From assembly GCA_005656395.1 (NCBI GenBank), contig SRSI01000001.1:62001-126000 (forward strand): a stretch of 64,000 nucleotides of DNA, in the 5' to 3' direction. Within the stretch, counting starts at the first letter, position 1; every line of letters starts with the position of its first letter. The stretch comes from Strongyloides papillosus (lineage: Eukaryota; Nematoda; Chromadorea; Rhabditida; Strongyloididae). Shown here piece after piece: positions 44,486 to 56,635 of this stretch. A program made the position numbers and the translations under genes. The notes beneath the pieces are model-generated. The model made no database searches. It saw only the letters and a program-made list of their open reading frames with translations, and was not told the origin of the DNA.

Positions 44486-46670
44486 GTAAAGTAATGTAAA
44501 CATTTTACTTCCTAAATTTATCTAGCGGGAGTTAATTTAATTATAATAAATAATGGCTGTATTATTATGCCAAACAAATAGATACAAAATTATTTTAAAA
44601 CTTTTATCTATAAAAAAGTGATAAAATAGGTAGGAAAACCACTCTATTTATGTTATTTTTATAACCAAATTTTGATATTTATCATTTAAATTTTATGTTA
44701 TTTATGTACAAATTTTCTTATGTTATATCGATTTTTAACATATATTCATTATTATTTTTCCTTCGATATTTAAACGATTTTAAATTCATTGGAAAACATT
44801 AATGTGTTATCTTTTACAGTTATGTCTTGTTTTAATTACAATGAAATTATATACATTCACAAATTAACTTGTAAAATTGCTTTAAGTTATTTGAACAAAA
44901 AGAATCTGTACTTTATATCTTTTACACAAAAATAAAAAATCTATTAATTTAAGATGCATATAACTGTTTATGTGGAGTTGTATTACACTTAAAAAAATAA
45001 ATTTCCTTGTTAGATTAATTGGTTTAAAATAATATTGGTATTTATTATTAAAAATTATATATAAAAGAAGTAAAGAATTAATTAAATTTCTTAGGAAAAA
45101 CTCGATGTCCTAATATAATCTAATGTACTTGTAAATATTTTAAATATTATATAATATATAAAAAAAGAATGTTAATATATATGTGAAGGCGTCACTCAAA
45201 AAACAAGACATAATTTTACATATTGTTAATGATAGAAACTAATTGTTATTAAAATTATTAATATGTTTGTATTTATTATAATTGTTATTAATTATAAGAA
45301 ATATATTCAAATAAAAATAAGTTTTACTCATAAAAAAAGTCATTATTTAAATATTATAAGCACTTGTTTTGCTAATCAGTTATAATTTATTTTAAATTCA
45401 ATGTAAAGTTAATAAAAATTCTATCAGTAAAGACACTTTTGTAAAATAAAATAAAAAGTATCCGAAACTTCATATTTGGATTAACATTATGTTATTTAAA
45501 AAAGACATGATTTATAGATAATAATAAAAAAAATTGTTTAATTTTAATTATTTAAGTAATTAAACTTAAGTAAAATTTATTTTATTGGTGGCAAGCTATC
45601 CGAATTTACAACAACGTTTATTAGGTAAATTAAGAAATGTAGAATATAATTTTAAAATATAGCGCCTGAGGTAAAGGATACAATAAAGAAATTAAAGTTA
45701 CAATTACTTACTATATTTATGCTAATTAATTTTTTTTAAATAGAGTCAGGCACTTCTATACTGACATATAATAATTAATAAAATAGTTTAACCCCTAAAA
45801 TTAAATTAAACATTAATAACTAGGAAATAGGGTGACAAAATGATGATACAATAATTATGAAATACAATAAATTAAAGTTTTGGGAATAATGAAAAGATGA
45901 TGACAATTTACTGTATATATAAAGCTTATCCCAATCATCTAGAAAATTCCCGAACAATCCTTTAACTTTTATCCTTATTTTGATTGTTTCGTGATGGGAA
46001 CATCACTTTAGTTAAGGAAGTCATACAAAAAAACGATATTTTGATAAGTTAATTATATTACCCAATTTTGTTACATACCTTCCTGAAAAGTATAAACTAT
46101 TTTTAACATAATGTGGGTCTTGTTTTAGAAAAATAGAAAACACTCATTTTTTTATCAAAAATTTTTAGTTTTTAGTGGTCAAATTCTAAAAACACTGACA
46201 AATGTCAACTTTTTAGTTTTTAGTACGAAAAAACTAAAAAAAAGTAGATAAATTTTTAAAGGTATAATATAAATGAATTTGTAAGACGCATCTTCTATAT
46301 ATAATAAAATTTCATTTTGCCATAATTTGTTCTATATACTTAAGAACATATATTGTTCGTAACGAAGTAAAAATTGTGGTTAGCATATTAACTAAATTAA
46401 TTTAAAATGTTTTCAATAATTTTTAAATAATTTTTTTAAAACATACTTCCGGAACATTTTCTAATATCATTATCTAAAACAATTTATCTGATTGCAAAAA
46501 TTAGTAATTATATAATTTTTTTACTATTTTGGAATCTATAAAACTGTTTTATTATGTAAATAATATGCAATATTGAAGTTTAACAAAATTATTTTTAATT
46601 ATGCTTTTATAAAATTTACTTAGGAACTTGGTACATTTAACAGTATTAAATTAACTTATTTTTTAATTTC
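44486..46670. other. AT-rich intergenic, possible upstream part of the next gene
   Basis: Mostly AT-rich with no long frame. A TATATAAAG sits at 45916-45924. If 46673-46785 is a last exon, its first exon and intron should lie here, but I could not find a matching signal-peptide exon. Confidence 0.4.
45916..45924 (+). promoter_or_regulatory. Candidate TATA box
   Basis: TATATAAAG followed by a less AT-rich ~90 bp. It could drive the transcript ending at 46785 or be chance in AT-rich DNA. Confidence 0.25.
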
Positions 46671-46672
46671 AG

Positions 46673-46785
46673 GTAATATAAGTTCGGATCTCAGCAGCGG
46701 CAGAATACACGAGAAAAGAAAACAATTAGGAGGAGGGCTAAGAAACACGGTCAAAGGATGGTTTAAGAAGTTTATTTGGAAGTAG
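46673..46785 (+). CDS. Candidate last exon: small cationic peptide
   Basis: A good acceptor (TTATTTTTTAATTTCAG) ends at 46672, and 37 codons follow to TAG at 46783-46785, entered with two bases left over. The 36 residues contain a dibasic EKRK site, then a Gly-rich linker and LRNTVKGWFKKFIWK, a Lys/aromatic stretch that would be amphipathic as a helix. The stretch is clearly richer in G and C than the surrounding DNA. It looks like the mature end of a processed secreted peptide, perhaps antimicrobial or neuropeptide-like. The upstream exon was not found and a chance match is possible. Exon partial at the 5' side. Confidence 0.4.
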
Positions 46786-47384
46786 GAAATAACTAGTAAA
46801 TTTAAATTTTACATTTTTTTAAAATGTCAATTTTTTAGATTCAAGGGGTTAATTGAGAAATGTCAACATTTTGATTTATTCCAAAATTAACTAAAAAAAG
46901 TCAATGTTTTAATGTGTGTGAAACTCAAGTTTACTTGAAATGTTGGTCATTTTTTCCTAATCTTACACAATCAAAATAGATGGGAAACATAATTTATTTA
47001 CCAAATAATTATTTTATAAAATGATATCATAGCTTGAGTATTTGTATTTAATAGCACTATTAAATTGATGGATTTTTAATTTGTGTGTACTTGATGTTAC
47101 AATAAACTTTTCTCAATGTTAACTTAACTAAGATAACATTAGATTACGCATATTGAATTTCGTGAAGTTTAAACAGCTGATAACACAGAATGTTGCAAAA
47201 ATTCGTATGTAATTATAAAAAGTTTGATGAAGAAGAGTTATTGAAGTCATTTGCCACTCATATGAATTGTTTTAAAAAAAAGATATTTATATAATAACTA
47301 AATCTTGGTGATGAATTCTCAGAGGTGGGCGATAATTCGACACTCAATATTCTCAACATATTAAAAGTCTCCAAAATGGTATTA
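46786..47384. other. AT-rich gap before the mariner
   Basis: No gene. AATAAA at about 47100 could be the polyadenylation signal of the candidate peptide gene. Short repeats of ATGTCAA with TTTTTAG are scattered. Confidence 0.4.
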
Positions 47385-48302
47385 TATTAGGTTGGTGCAT
47401 AAGTAATGGCCGCAAAGAGAAAAAATGTATTAAGACAATATTTCTTCAAGTTTATGTTAAGTAAATTAATCAAAAATATATTCCTTAGAATCTACACATT
47501 TTTCTCAACATTCTAACAACTTTTGAATCCCCGTTTTTTAAGATTCACGACTTTTGGATTTAATGAAAGTCACTGAAATCGCTTTCTGCCGGCTTCTGAT
47601 TCTTAAACAATATATCCTTAAAAAATACATCAAAATGCTCAAACAAATCGAAAATTGTAAGAAAGAGATCAAGGGAGTATGAAGGGTGAGATAGAGCCTC
47701 ATATTTCAATTCACCAAGTTTTTTTAATATTAGTTTTGAAAAATGGCATCTTATTTTGTCATCCTATAATATTGGGTTATCCCTATTTTTAATGTCGGAT
47801 GACATTTTTTAGTTTTTCATTCATTTTCTCAAGCTCCTGTTAACATATTTTAACTCTCTTAGTAACTGCTTTAGATTTAGCTCGACAATCTTCCATTAAT
47901 TCTGAGTATCGGCAGTAAATAACCCTCTTTTACCCACTTCATTATTGAGGTCAAAATTAACCCCTTGGAATTTCTCAAACCACCGACGCAAATAGCGTTT
48001 AGAAGTTGACCCTTCCCCCTATGCATTCACTTTATTTCGATATGCTTCAACTTTATTACATCTAAGTTTGAACCCATGTAAGAAAATTACCTGTAATTCC
48101 TTTTTTGACAACATCTTTAAGATTGGACATAACTTTTTTAAAATTAAGTTTTAAATCGATGTAATATGCAAAATATAATCAGAGCAAGTCTCCCTACATT
48201 TCGACATAAAGACTGTGTTAATATGAATTTATTTATTTTAATTTTTTACAATGGAAAGTTGTAGTAAGAATTTGCGGCCATTATTTATGCACCAACCTAA
48301 TA
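47385..48302 (-). mobile_element. mariner element, internally deleted
   Basis: Element 47387-48300 (914 bp) between TA at 47385-47386 and 48301-48302. The inverted repeats start TTAGGTTGGTGCATAAGTAA, the end sequence of a widespread mariner subfamily. Minus-strand remnants include an N-terminal EAYRNKVNA block followed by LRRWFEKFQG (second helix-turn-helix), and a C-terminal SHPSYSLDL (from SHPPYSPDL) and DLFEHFDVFFKD. The catalytic core between them is deleted and there are stops, so it is dead. Confidence 0.92.
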
Positions 48303-49180
48303 TATATTACAAGAAAGAAGTTTAAAATTTAAAAAATTTTTCTTCTTTGATTTGTTCATATTTCCATATTAAATATTCATGGCATAGTACATTTAATCAT
48401 ATTTTACCGTTATTTATTTTTTAAATGCAATAATCAATGAAAAAATATCGAAATAGGTAAGTGATTGGCACTCGAATATTAATAAAAAGAAGATTCGTTT
48501 TCTAACTAATTTCCGGTGGCTTAGCTTCAAATTGATGTATCATGGGCCACTTCTACATGCACATCAATGGATATATGCTAGCATGGTTATTACTACCTAG
48601 TCATATAATACCTAGAAAGTGTGCAGGAATATTTGTGCCGTATATAGCAGATAAAACAATCGTTTATTATTAAACTTTTACTAATTTTTACAAAAAGTAC
48701 AATAATTAACAATTTAATTAGTTCCCTATTCGAAGCTTGATCGTTAAGCTAATCTGAATATTTTGTTAATTTTTTATTTTCTTATAGTGCACAATTCTTT
48801 GTCTTCTATTAAATATCTTTTTGTTAAATTGTATGATATGTCATATTGTTATTTAGGCACCTGTGCCTTCTTTTCTTTAATGTTAAACATTACGATAACA
48901 TTATCCTGTCTTATAATTTTATTATTTTTACTTGTAATATTTGTCATTACAAATCGATTCCAACACAAAAAAATTGAAATAACGTTTTAAGGTGGTTTTC
49001 GCGTTATTGCATCATTATAATATATATTCGATAACCAATTATTTAATTTTAGCGTCTTTAATTAAGTTTTTAAATATTATTACGCCATTTTTATACACAA
49101 TCATAGAAAATTAACTTTAAAGTATCTATAATAAATTAATTTTATAGAAAAATGCCTTTAAGTAATGTAATTAAAAATAA
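48303..49180. other. AT-rich gap before the 5.3 kb LTR element
   Basis: A less AT-rich patch (48510-48680) has a 43-codon frame on plus (48542-48673) without a recognised motif. 48763-48990 is a hydrophobic 75-codon frame, probably chance in T-rich DNA. Confidence 0.35.
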
Positions 49181-49184
49181 ATAC

Positions 49185-49380
49185 AGTGGAATTATGTCTA
49201 TATTTTATGACAAAATTCCTATATAAATAGCTTGAGAAATGATGAAATTCTCATTTTAAGGACTAATCACTATTTTAAATTGTCATCGCTGTCCAGTAGG
49301 TAAGTTTCATCATATTATTATTATATTGTTATATTATATATATTTTCTATAGCATTCAAACACCAATAAAATATTTTACT
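49185..49380 (+). repeat. 5' LTR of the 5.3 kb element
   Basis: 196 bp. TATATAAAT at 49220-49228 and AATAAA at 49365-49370 mark a compact promoter and polyadenylation site. Confidence 0.93.
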
Positions 49381-49392
49381 GGTCAAGGGTGT
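49381..49392 (+). promoter_or_regulatory. Primer binding site of the 5.3 kb element
   Basis: GGTCAAGGGTG follows the LTR's final T, giving TGG at the junction as expected for pairing with a tRNA CCA end. Primer tRNA not identified. Confidence 0.5.
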
Positions 49393-49678
49393 TTGCTACA
49401 GCTATTGGTACACGTCGTATAAAAGGGTCATCATTTTCGGAAGTCGCGTGTTGAGTCTGACGTCGCGCATCGTTACTTTTGTCTGTTTCTTTGTGGATTC
49501 TGTTTACTTTGTGGATCTTGCTTGCTGTGTAGATTCTCTGCTCGCTTGGATTGAGAATCATCAAAAATTGTAATCTTGCTGACCCTAATCATCTTACTGT
49601 TATAAAGCTGAAATAATCTGATAACGCATCGCGTGTTAACCTGCCAAAATTGAGCTCCAGAGTATATTTAATTCTTTT

Positions 49679-51145
49679 GTGGAGTCAAGGAATCTTGATC
49701 AATCTACTGCCCTTAAATTCAAGACTGTCTGTGACGTTTATAACTCTTTCAATCCTGCTATACCTGCAGAAGACATCCTGATACTCGGTCAATTAACTTA
49801 TCCGAGGTTCACAACTGATCACACTAAGCTGGTACGTCATTGCCAAGAAGTATTGGATCTTGTATACACACTTAAATTTACTAAGAGTGATAGTCCTGTT
49901 TCTGATAAGTCAAACGACATGCATGCTTCATCTCGCATGGAACGATTCAATCCTATGTCTGGGAAATCTATTGAGCCCTGGATAAAGCAATTAGAAAGAT
50001 GTATGAAACTTGATAAGATAGTGGAGGAAGAAGATAAAATCAACCTCACGTTAGCATGTCTACCTCTTGAGATAACTGAAACTATAGATGAGCTTCCTAC
50101 ATCCGACTTTGATACTTACTCTAAACTACGTGAGATTCTACTGAACAAATACAATGGTCAGATCAGTAGACAAACTGCATTCGCTCGCTTACGCTCATTT
50201 AAACTTGATATTAACGTCGACAAATTTGTATCCAGTTGTCAAGAACTTGGAGAGATCGTCAAACAAATTTCACCCGGTATTTCAAAAGATGCTTTGCTTA
50301 ATATTCAAATATCGCAGTTAACTACACACCTTCAACCTTACCGCTCGCTATGGACTTTTATTACTTCAAGGAACAACTTTGGATCCTATGAAGAACTTGT
50401 TGCAGAATTAGACACCAACAATCGTCTATTTAAAGCATCTATTGGTAAAGGACGTGGAAAAGAAGGATTACCACCAAAGAAGTCTGCTGCTCCTAAAGAT
50501 AAATCTACTATTACATGCAGAAAATGTTCCCAGAAAGGACATTACGCTAATGAATGTACAAATAAATCTGTTGGTAAGCCTGTCCAAACCAACAACAAAT
50601 CTCCTAATGAAGTCAGAGCTGTAACTTCAAATAACTCTGATGTTGCTGCACAATTAGATGAAACCAACCGCATGATGAAACATCTCCTTGAAATGCAGAA
50701 CTATTCAATCAACAAAATTACTCTCGATGATGAAGGTAAACGAATGGAAGCAAATGTTGAAGAACTAACTGATGAAGAGACTGATACCATTCCACCACCA
50801 ACATCCAATGATCTTGGAAAGTCTGCTGTTGTTAATCCTGTTTCTGACAAAACTGTATTTGATGTGAAATCCAAAAATCCCAGCTTTCCAAAGAAATCAA
50901 AAATGCAAAAAGTTCAGTTGAAAGAATCTAAAAAGAATCAATCTCCAGATGCTATAGTACGTAATGCCAATTCAAATCTTCTATTTATTGTTCCTGTTGA
51001 AATGTCTGATGGTCGTGTTTATCCTACACTTATTGATTCCGGTGCTGACGTTACTGTTATAAAACATTCTATTGCGCGTATAACTGGATTTGTCGCTTCC
51101 AGTGCTGATACAATGAAATTGAAGTTAGCTAATGGTGAAAACTAG
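49679..51145 (+). CDS. Gag with zinc knuckle and protease (5.3 kb element)
   Basis: Frame open from 49640. The gag-like reading starts at GTG 49679, and the first in-frame ATG comes about 80 codons later, so the true start is lost, non-AUG or upstream by splicing. Helical capsid region; Lys-rich linker; CCHC knuckle CRKCSQKGHYANEC at 50516-50557; protease LIDSGADVTVI near 51030. Ends at TAG 51143-51145 within the protease domain, with pol continuing in the same frame. Domain layout matches the 4.5 kb element at 32373, so the two are relatives. Confidence 0.88.
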   Translation: MESRNLDQSTALKFKTVCDVYNSFNPAIPAEDILILGQLTYPRFTTDHTKLVRHCQEVLDLVYTLKFTKSDSPVSDKSNDMHASSRMERFNPMSGKSIEPWIKQLERCMKLDKIVEEEDKINLTLACLPLEITETIDELPTSDFDTYSKLREILLNKYNGQISRQTAFARLRSFKLDINVDKFVSSCQELGEIVKQISPGISKDALLNIQISQLTTHLQPYRSLWTFITSRNNFGSYEELVAELDTNNRLFKASIGKGRGKEGLPPKKSAAPKDKSTITCRKCSQKGHYANECTNKSVGKPVQTNNKSPNEVRAVTSNNSDVAAQLDETNRMMKHLLEMQNYSINKITLDDEGKRMEANVEELTDEETDTIPPPTSNDLGKSAVVNPVSDKTVFDVKSKNPSFPKKSKMQKVQLKESKKNQSPDAIVRNANSNLLFIVPVEMSDGRVYPTLIDSGADVTVIKHSIARITGFVASSADTMKLKLANGEN

Positions 51146-53899
51146 AGAACAATTGGTAAACATCACACGAAGCTGAGATTTCTTAATAATGTCTATGTAT
51201 GGGTTAATGCTATAGTCGTTGAAGATAAAGATTTCCAAAATCCCCGTTATTCTATGATAATTGGATCTGAAGTCATCCATGCTTCAGAAATGATAATTGA
51301 TTATAAAAATCTATCTCTATTTGTATGTGATCGTCCGTTGAAACACTTATCTGTGACTAAAAATGAAACCAAGACAAATAATGTTGTTGCTAGTATGTCT
51401 ATTGTTGATGATTTCCAATTAAAGGAAATTGAAGATCTTAAAAATGAATTTTATGATGTTATTTCTTTTGATAAAAATAGAATTGGTCTATCAAAATTGA
51501 TGGCACCCACATTAAAAGTTGTTGATTCTAATTTGCCCAAGTTACCAAGATATTTTCTACCAAGTCATCAAATTCCTATTGTTGAAGAACAAATTTCTCA
51601 ATGGCTTAATTCTGGCACTATTAAAGAAGATTTCTATGTTAAATATTTACAAAATTTAGTTTGTACCAGAAAGAAGGATGGTACATGGCGTGTTTGTTTA
51701 AACTGCAAACCCTTAAATTCAAAATTACAAGATTATTATTATCCATCACCCACTCTCAAACAAATCATTCCTATTTTATCAAATGGTGATTGGTACACTT
51801 GTTTGGATCTTTGTCAATTCTTTACTCAAATTGGTCTTGATGACGAAAGTTCTCAATATCTAGGTTTTGTTGCTCTAAATGGCAAAACTTATAAATTTAC
51901 CCGTCTTATTTATGGTTTGAAACCAGCTAGTTCAATTGCTCAACGTCTCATTAATGAAGTTACCCATAAATTCAAAAATGTTGTTGCTTACATTGATGAT
52001 CTGATTGTTACTACACGTGGATCATTCTCTCAACATATCCAAGATGTACGTAATCTATTGATTGAACTTCGTGAAATGAATCTTGTATTGAATGGACCTA
52101 AATGTCAGTTTGCATGTAAACAAGTTGAATATTTAGGATTCAAGTTTGATAGTAATGGTATGTCAATCTCTGATCATACAACTAAAGCCATGAAAGAATA
52201 TCCTGATATTGATACACATTCCAAAATGCATCGTTTTGTAGGGAAAGTGAATTATATAAGATACTTCATACCTCGTCTTGCTGAATTACAAAAACCACTT
52301 GATGAAATGATTGCTCGTCCAAAATCTCAATTCAGATACACTTCGGAATGTCAAAATGCCTTCAGGAAAATCATTAATTCAATTGTCAATGCCACAAAAC
52401 TTCAATTACCTGATACATCTCGTCCATTTACTCTTGTGACAGATGCAAGTCATGATTGTTATGCTGGGATACTCTTACAAGAATCTCCACAACACAACAA
52501 CAAATTAATGCCTATATGTTATTTTTCAAAAAGGTCACCTGCTAAAAAGAAGAAGGTACCTGCATTATATATGGAACTTAAAGCCATCGTTAAAGCCTGT
52601 CAATACTTCCATCAATGGATTATCAATACTCCAACTGTTGTGTTAACGGATCATAAACCTTTATTATATGTTATCAAAGATAATTTGGATCATAAATTAT
52701 ATTCTTATATCAACGAGTTGAATATTTACAATCTTACCATAAAGTATATAAAAGGAAGTAAAAATATTTTGGCGGATACATTGAGCCGTGCTTACATCAA
52801 TCGTATATCTATCTCTGAAAATGCTGAAACTCTAAAATTACAAAAATTTGATAATTTATCTGATGAGCAAAAGAAAGAATACTTCAAACAACTACATGAT
52901 GACATGGCGCACCTGTCTTATCACAAAACATACCCATTATTACGTCGTAGATATAATTGGAAGAATATTGCCAAGGAATATCGTGAATATTGTGAAAAAT
53001 GTAAAGTCTGCTTAGAGCGAGATTCTCCACACGCTGGAAAATTTAAAATGACTTCTATATCTTCATCCTTTCCAATGGAATGTCTTACAATGGATGTGTG
53101 TGGACCATTTAGAAAATCACTTTCTGGTAATGTACACTATTTAGCTGCCATTGATACTTTAAGTCGCTATCTATTCACGTGTCCTATTCCTGATACAAAA
53201 ACAGATAGTATAATCAAAGCTCTTCAAGAAATTATTTACCGTGCTGGATCTCCTATGTACTTGAAATCTGACAGGGCAAAATACTTTGAATCTGAAAAAT
53301 TAGCCGAATTCGCCAAGGATCATTCTATAATATTGGAGAAGGGTACTGCATACAAGCATACCAGTCAATCTCTTGTGGAACGATCATTCAGAACACTCCA
53401 CCAACTTATGTCAAAATCTATTGAAGAGCAAAATTACAATAAATAGGATGAGCTGCTGCCCAAATTGACTTTCATATACAACTCCTCCATCCATCCAATA
53501 AGTGGCAGGGCACCACATGACATTTTCCATGGTTGGTCTCCAAGGTTACCAAAGGACTCCCACACCTCCACTGATCCCCGGAATTTGGTAGATTATGAAG
53601 AAACTACACTGCAGAGACTCGCTAGCTTTAAAATTGCAAAGGAGATGATGGTTAGAATTCGGGAACAGCTGAGCGATCAAGAAGAGAAGGAACCAACTAG
53701 ATTGTCCACTCTCACACCCGGTTGCAAAGTTTACATCAAGAGACCAGTTACTAGGACGATGCTTTCGCAGAAACATATCAAAGAATGGCAACCAGGATTC
53801 TTTTTAAGAAGGAGAGAGGGAGACACATGTATTGTGTCATCTAAGAAAGGCCGTCAATTCAAACTTCATGTGGATCGCGTGAAAGAGGACCCAAATTAA
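51146..53899 (+). pseudogene. Pol: RT, RNase H, integrase (5.3 kb element)
   Basis: Same frame as gag, after its stop. The protease tail (IGSEVIHA) comes first. RT has VCLNCKPLN, LDLCQFFTQI, YGLKPASS and YIDD at 51989-52000. RNase H has TDAS, MELKAI, TDHKPL and ADTLSR. Integrase has the finger (HDDMAH to CKVC), MDVCGP, KSDRAKYFES and VERSFRT. TAG at 53444-53446 falls after the catalytic Glu, and the frame continues to 53899 with the C-terminal domain. All catalytic residues are present. Two isolated stops are its only evident defects. Confidence 0.92.
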
Positions 53900-54249
53900 A
53901 TAATTGTTACAACTACTACGGAAGATGACTCTCGCTCACCACTAATGTCATGTGAAGTTAATGGTTACTAATATATGTATGTTTTATACTTATTTGGTGT
54001 GAAATTTATTGTATCCTTTATTATTTCATGTTTACACTACTTATCTATTGTACTTCTGTATTATTATCACACCAAAATTACTAATTTATATCTACTAATG
54101 TTTTATTATGTTATTTACTCATTTTATTGTATTATTATATCTACTGGACAATTTAGCCTATCGTCTTGTCTTATATTTACACCATTTGTGGTTAGTTTAA
54201 TAGGTATCTTTGAAACCACTGTATAGGGATTCATACTGGTAGGTAGGGA
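53900..54249 (+). other. 3' non-coding part of the 5.3 kb element
   Basis: AT-rich, with an 83-codon hydrophobic frame (53975-54226) in T-rich sequence between pol and the purine tract. It sits where env lies in errantiviruses, but it is too short and featureless to call. Confidence 0.4.
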
Positions 54250-54445
54250 AGTGGAATTATGTCTATATTTGATGACAAAATTCCTATATAAATAGCTTGA
54301 GAAATGATGAAATTCTCATTTTAAGGACTAATCACTATTTTAAATTGTCATCGCTGTCCAGTAGGTAAGTTTCATCATATTATTATTATATTGTTATATT
54401 ATATATATTTTTTATAGCATTCAAACACCAATAAAATATTTTACT
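54250..54445 (+). repeat. 3' LTR of the 5.3 kb element
   Basis: 196 bp, two visible differences from 49185-49380. Confidence 0.93.
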
Positions 54446-54449
54446 ATAC

Positions 54450-56508
54450 ATCAAAGAATTTCATATTAAAGCTAATTTTACTAAAAACAAGTTTTAATTG
54501 TCTAAAATTGATTATTTTTAAATAAATATACGTTAAAATTGTAACCGAGTATATAAAAATAAAATTAAACACTATTTTATTTCTCACGTTCAGGTCATTT
54601 TTTTTAAGATAAGCGTGTAAATTGCTTAGATTTAACTAATTATATGCTAAAATGTGTTATAACGATATAAAAATGACTAACATATAATTTATAATCTCAT
54701 GTTATGATCAATATTTCAGAAAAATACTATATTAATACTAAATTGATGACATAGAAATTATTACATATTAATACACAATTATTACTATATTAAATACTTA
54801 TACCTCAACTATACTACATCTCTTATCAATAGATTTTACCATTATTTTTCTAAAATCTGCTAAAATATGATAGATTTCAATTAATATAGTTAGATAGACT
54901 CTTAATAGCTTTCGATATTTAAAATTGTATTTGTTTCTTAAATAATAGTCTAACAAAAATTTATTTTTTTACTCACTGAGTTACCATAAGGCTCTTATTT
55001 TTACTTTACGGGTTCAGATAATTCAAATGGGGCTTTCGACTTTTTTGGATAAACCTCGCCATGTAGAAACATGCTCTATTGATAGGTCCTAGCTGCTACC
55101 CCTCATAACGGACTAAGAATTTAACATACTGGTAAAAAATAGTTAATATTGTATCTGTTCTTTCTAAAAAAGTTTCATCCTCGAAACCTAATATGTATCA
55201 AACTTCAAAAGAACCGGAAACCTCCGAGTTTTTCAGTGTGAGAAAGGGATCGGCTACTATTCTCAAAAACCTATTTAGTAGGTCTTTATTTTATCTAAAA
55301 ACAGTTAATTTTACTCAAACTTAGTTTCTTAATCTAACTACTCGTAATTATACTGAAGAGTAGATCAAAGTTGGTACTTTCACTTACAATTTTTTTTTCT
55401 CTTTGTACAACAACAAATTTAATACTAGACAATTTGTAATATTTCTAATAAATGTATAAAATTTACACAATTAAATAAATTACTCTAAAATAATTTTTTA
55501 TACTCTATTGAATGGAATTAATTTCACAAAAATCTGTCTAAGGATTCATAGGATATGTTGATATTTTTAGGAATCAATAAAAAAACATTAAATATGACTA
55601 TTGTAAATTTATTAATTAAGATATTTTTATTACACTTACGAAATTGTTGATGATTTTTATTGTAAAATTTTATGATCTATTTACTTGAAATAATTTTAAA
55701 AAAATCTAAGTATTTATATTATTGATGTAGTTAATATTTTAAAAAGTTTTAGAAAAATATTTTAATTACGTTTCATTTCTATGCTTTTCTAGAACGTTTG
55801 CACTAAATCTTTTAAATTATTAAAGAATTATAATATCAAATAATTTAATTTAGTTAATAAACTTCAATATCTATATATTTATTGTGGAATAACAGTTTAC
55901 CTTTTAATATTATCAAAAATTATAATGATAATTTTTATTGCAGAAACGTTGCATTAATTTGTAATTTAATCAACATAATACTATTTATATAAAAATATTT
56001 GTGGATTTTTTACAATATAGTTAAATATTTTTTTTTGGTGTCACACCTTCAAATTTATAAATAATACAATAAAAATTACCTTCAAAAAATAATAATATTT
56101 TTCAACCCTTAAAAGTATATTCTTATTACTAATAAATGCTTAGCCACAAGCAATTTCCTTAAAACTCCTAAAAATTATACAATATTAAAGTATATTAGAA
56201 TACAAATTTTCTCAATAACTTTTGGGACTACAAAAGTATTACATAATATAATTTGAAGGTGTCTTTATACCAGGTCAAACAAAAACAATTACAAATTTAA
56301 ATTTCAAAATCTCTATAGTTTGACCACATATTTTGAAAATGCTAAATATAATATCGATGTACTATATGAAATATGAATTCAATAGGGCTATTCTTCCATA
56401 TTCAATTCATATTTATATCCTTTTATTTTTGTAATAGTTAAAAATTTATTTGTCAACGTTCTTTTGGATTTCGAAAATGTACCCTTTTAGTTTCTGTAAC
56501 AGAAGAAA
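54450..56508. other. AT-rich intergenic with a decayed coding-like patch
   Basis: The only notable part is 55010-55255, less AT-rich. On the minus strand it reads for about 80 codons in one frame with two stops, including blocks FLERTDTILTIFYQYVKF and GPINRACFYMARFIQKSRKP. I do not recognise the family. Confidence 0.4.
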
Positions 56509-56513
56509 GTTAT

Positions 56514-56622
56514 TGTTAGTTGTTAATATATATTTTATTCGATGACAAATTAAAGTAAAAAAGAATGAATAATAACTTATAAAATTGTCTTTAAATACAC
56601 GACTTATGTCATCAATATAACA
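56514..56622 (-). repeat. 3' LTR of the 2.4 kb element
   Basis: 109 bp, paired with 58843-58952; small indels and one or two substitutions. Confidence 0.92.
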
Positions 56623-56635
56623 TCCCCTCTCTCTC

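Larger units (their letters stand above)
49181..54449 (+). mobile_element. 5.3 kb Ty3/gypsy LTR element, young
   Basis: Element 49185-54445 with ATAC duplications at 49181-49184 and 54446-54449. The 196-bp LTRs (AGTGG...TTACT) differ at two visible positions. The primer site begins with the last LTR base (TGGTCAAGGGTG). A purine tract GGTAGGTAGGGA abuts the 3' LTR. One gag-pol frame is broken by two TAG codons. Confidence 0.95.

Noticed and set aside
48763..48990. 75-codon hydrophobic ORF
   Set aside because: T-rich DNA readily yields hydrophobic frames; no signal, context or homology to support it.
34909..53446. Stop-codon reassignment or programmed readthrough as the reason for in-frame stops
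   Set aside because: All three stop codons occur inside different elements at non-equivalent positions, some within catalytic folds, and nearby intact genes end normally. Nonsense mutation is simpler.
53975..54226. Possible env remnant after pol
   Set aside because: Short, hydrophobic throughout, no Cys pattern or cleavage-like feature; typical of T-rich 3' non-coding DNA.
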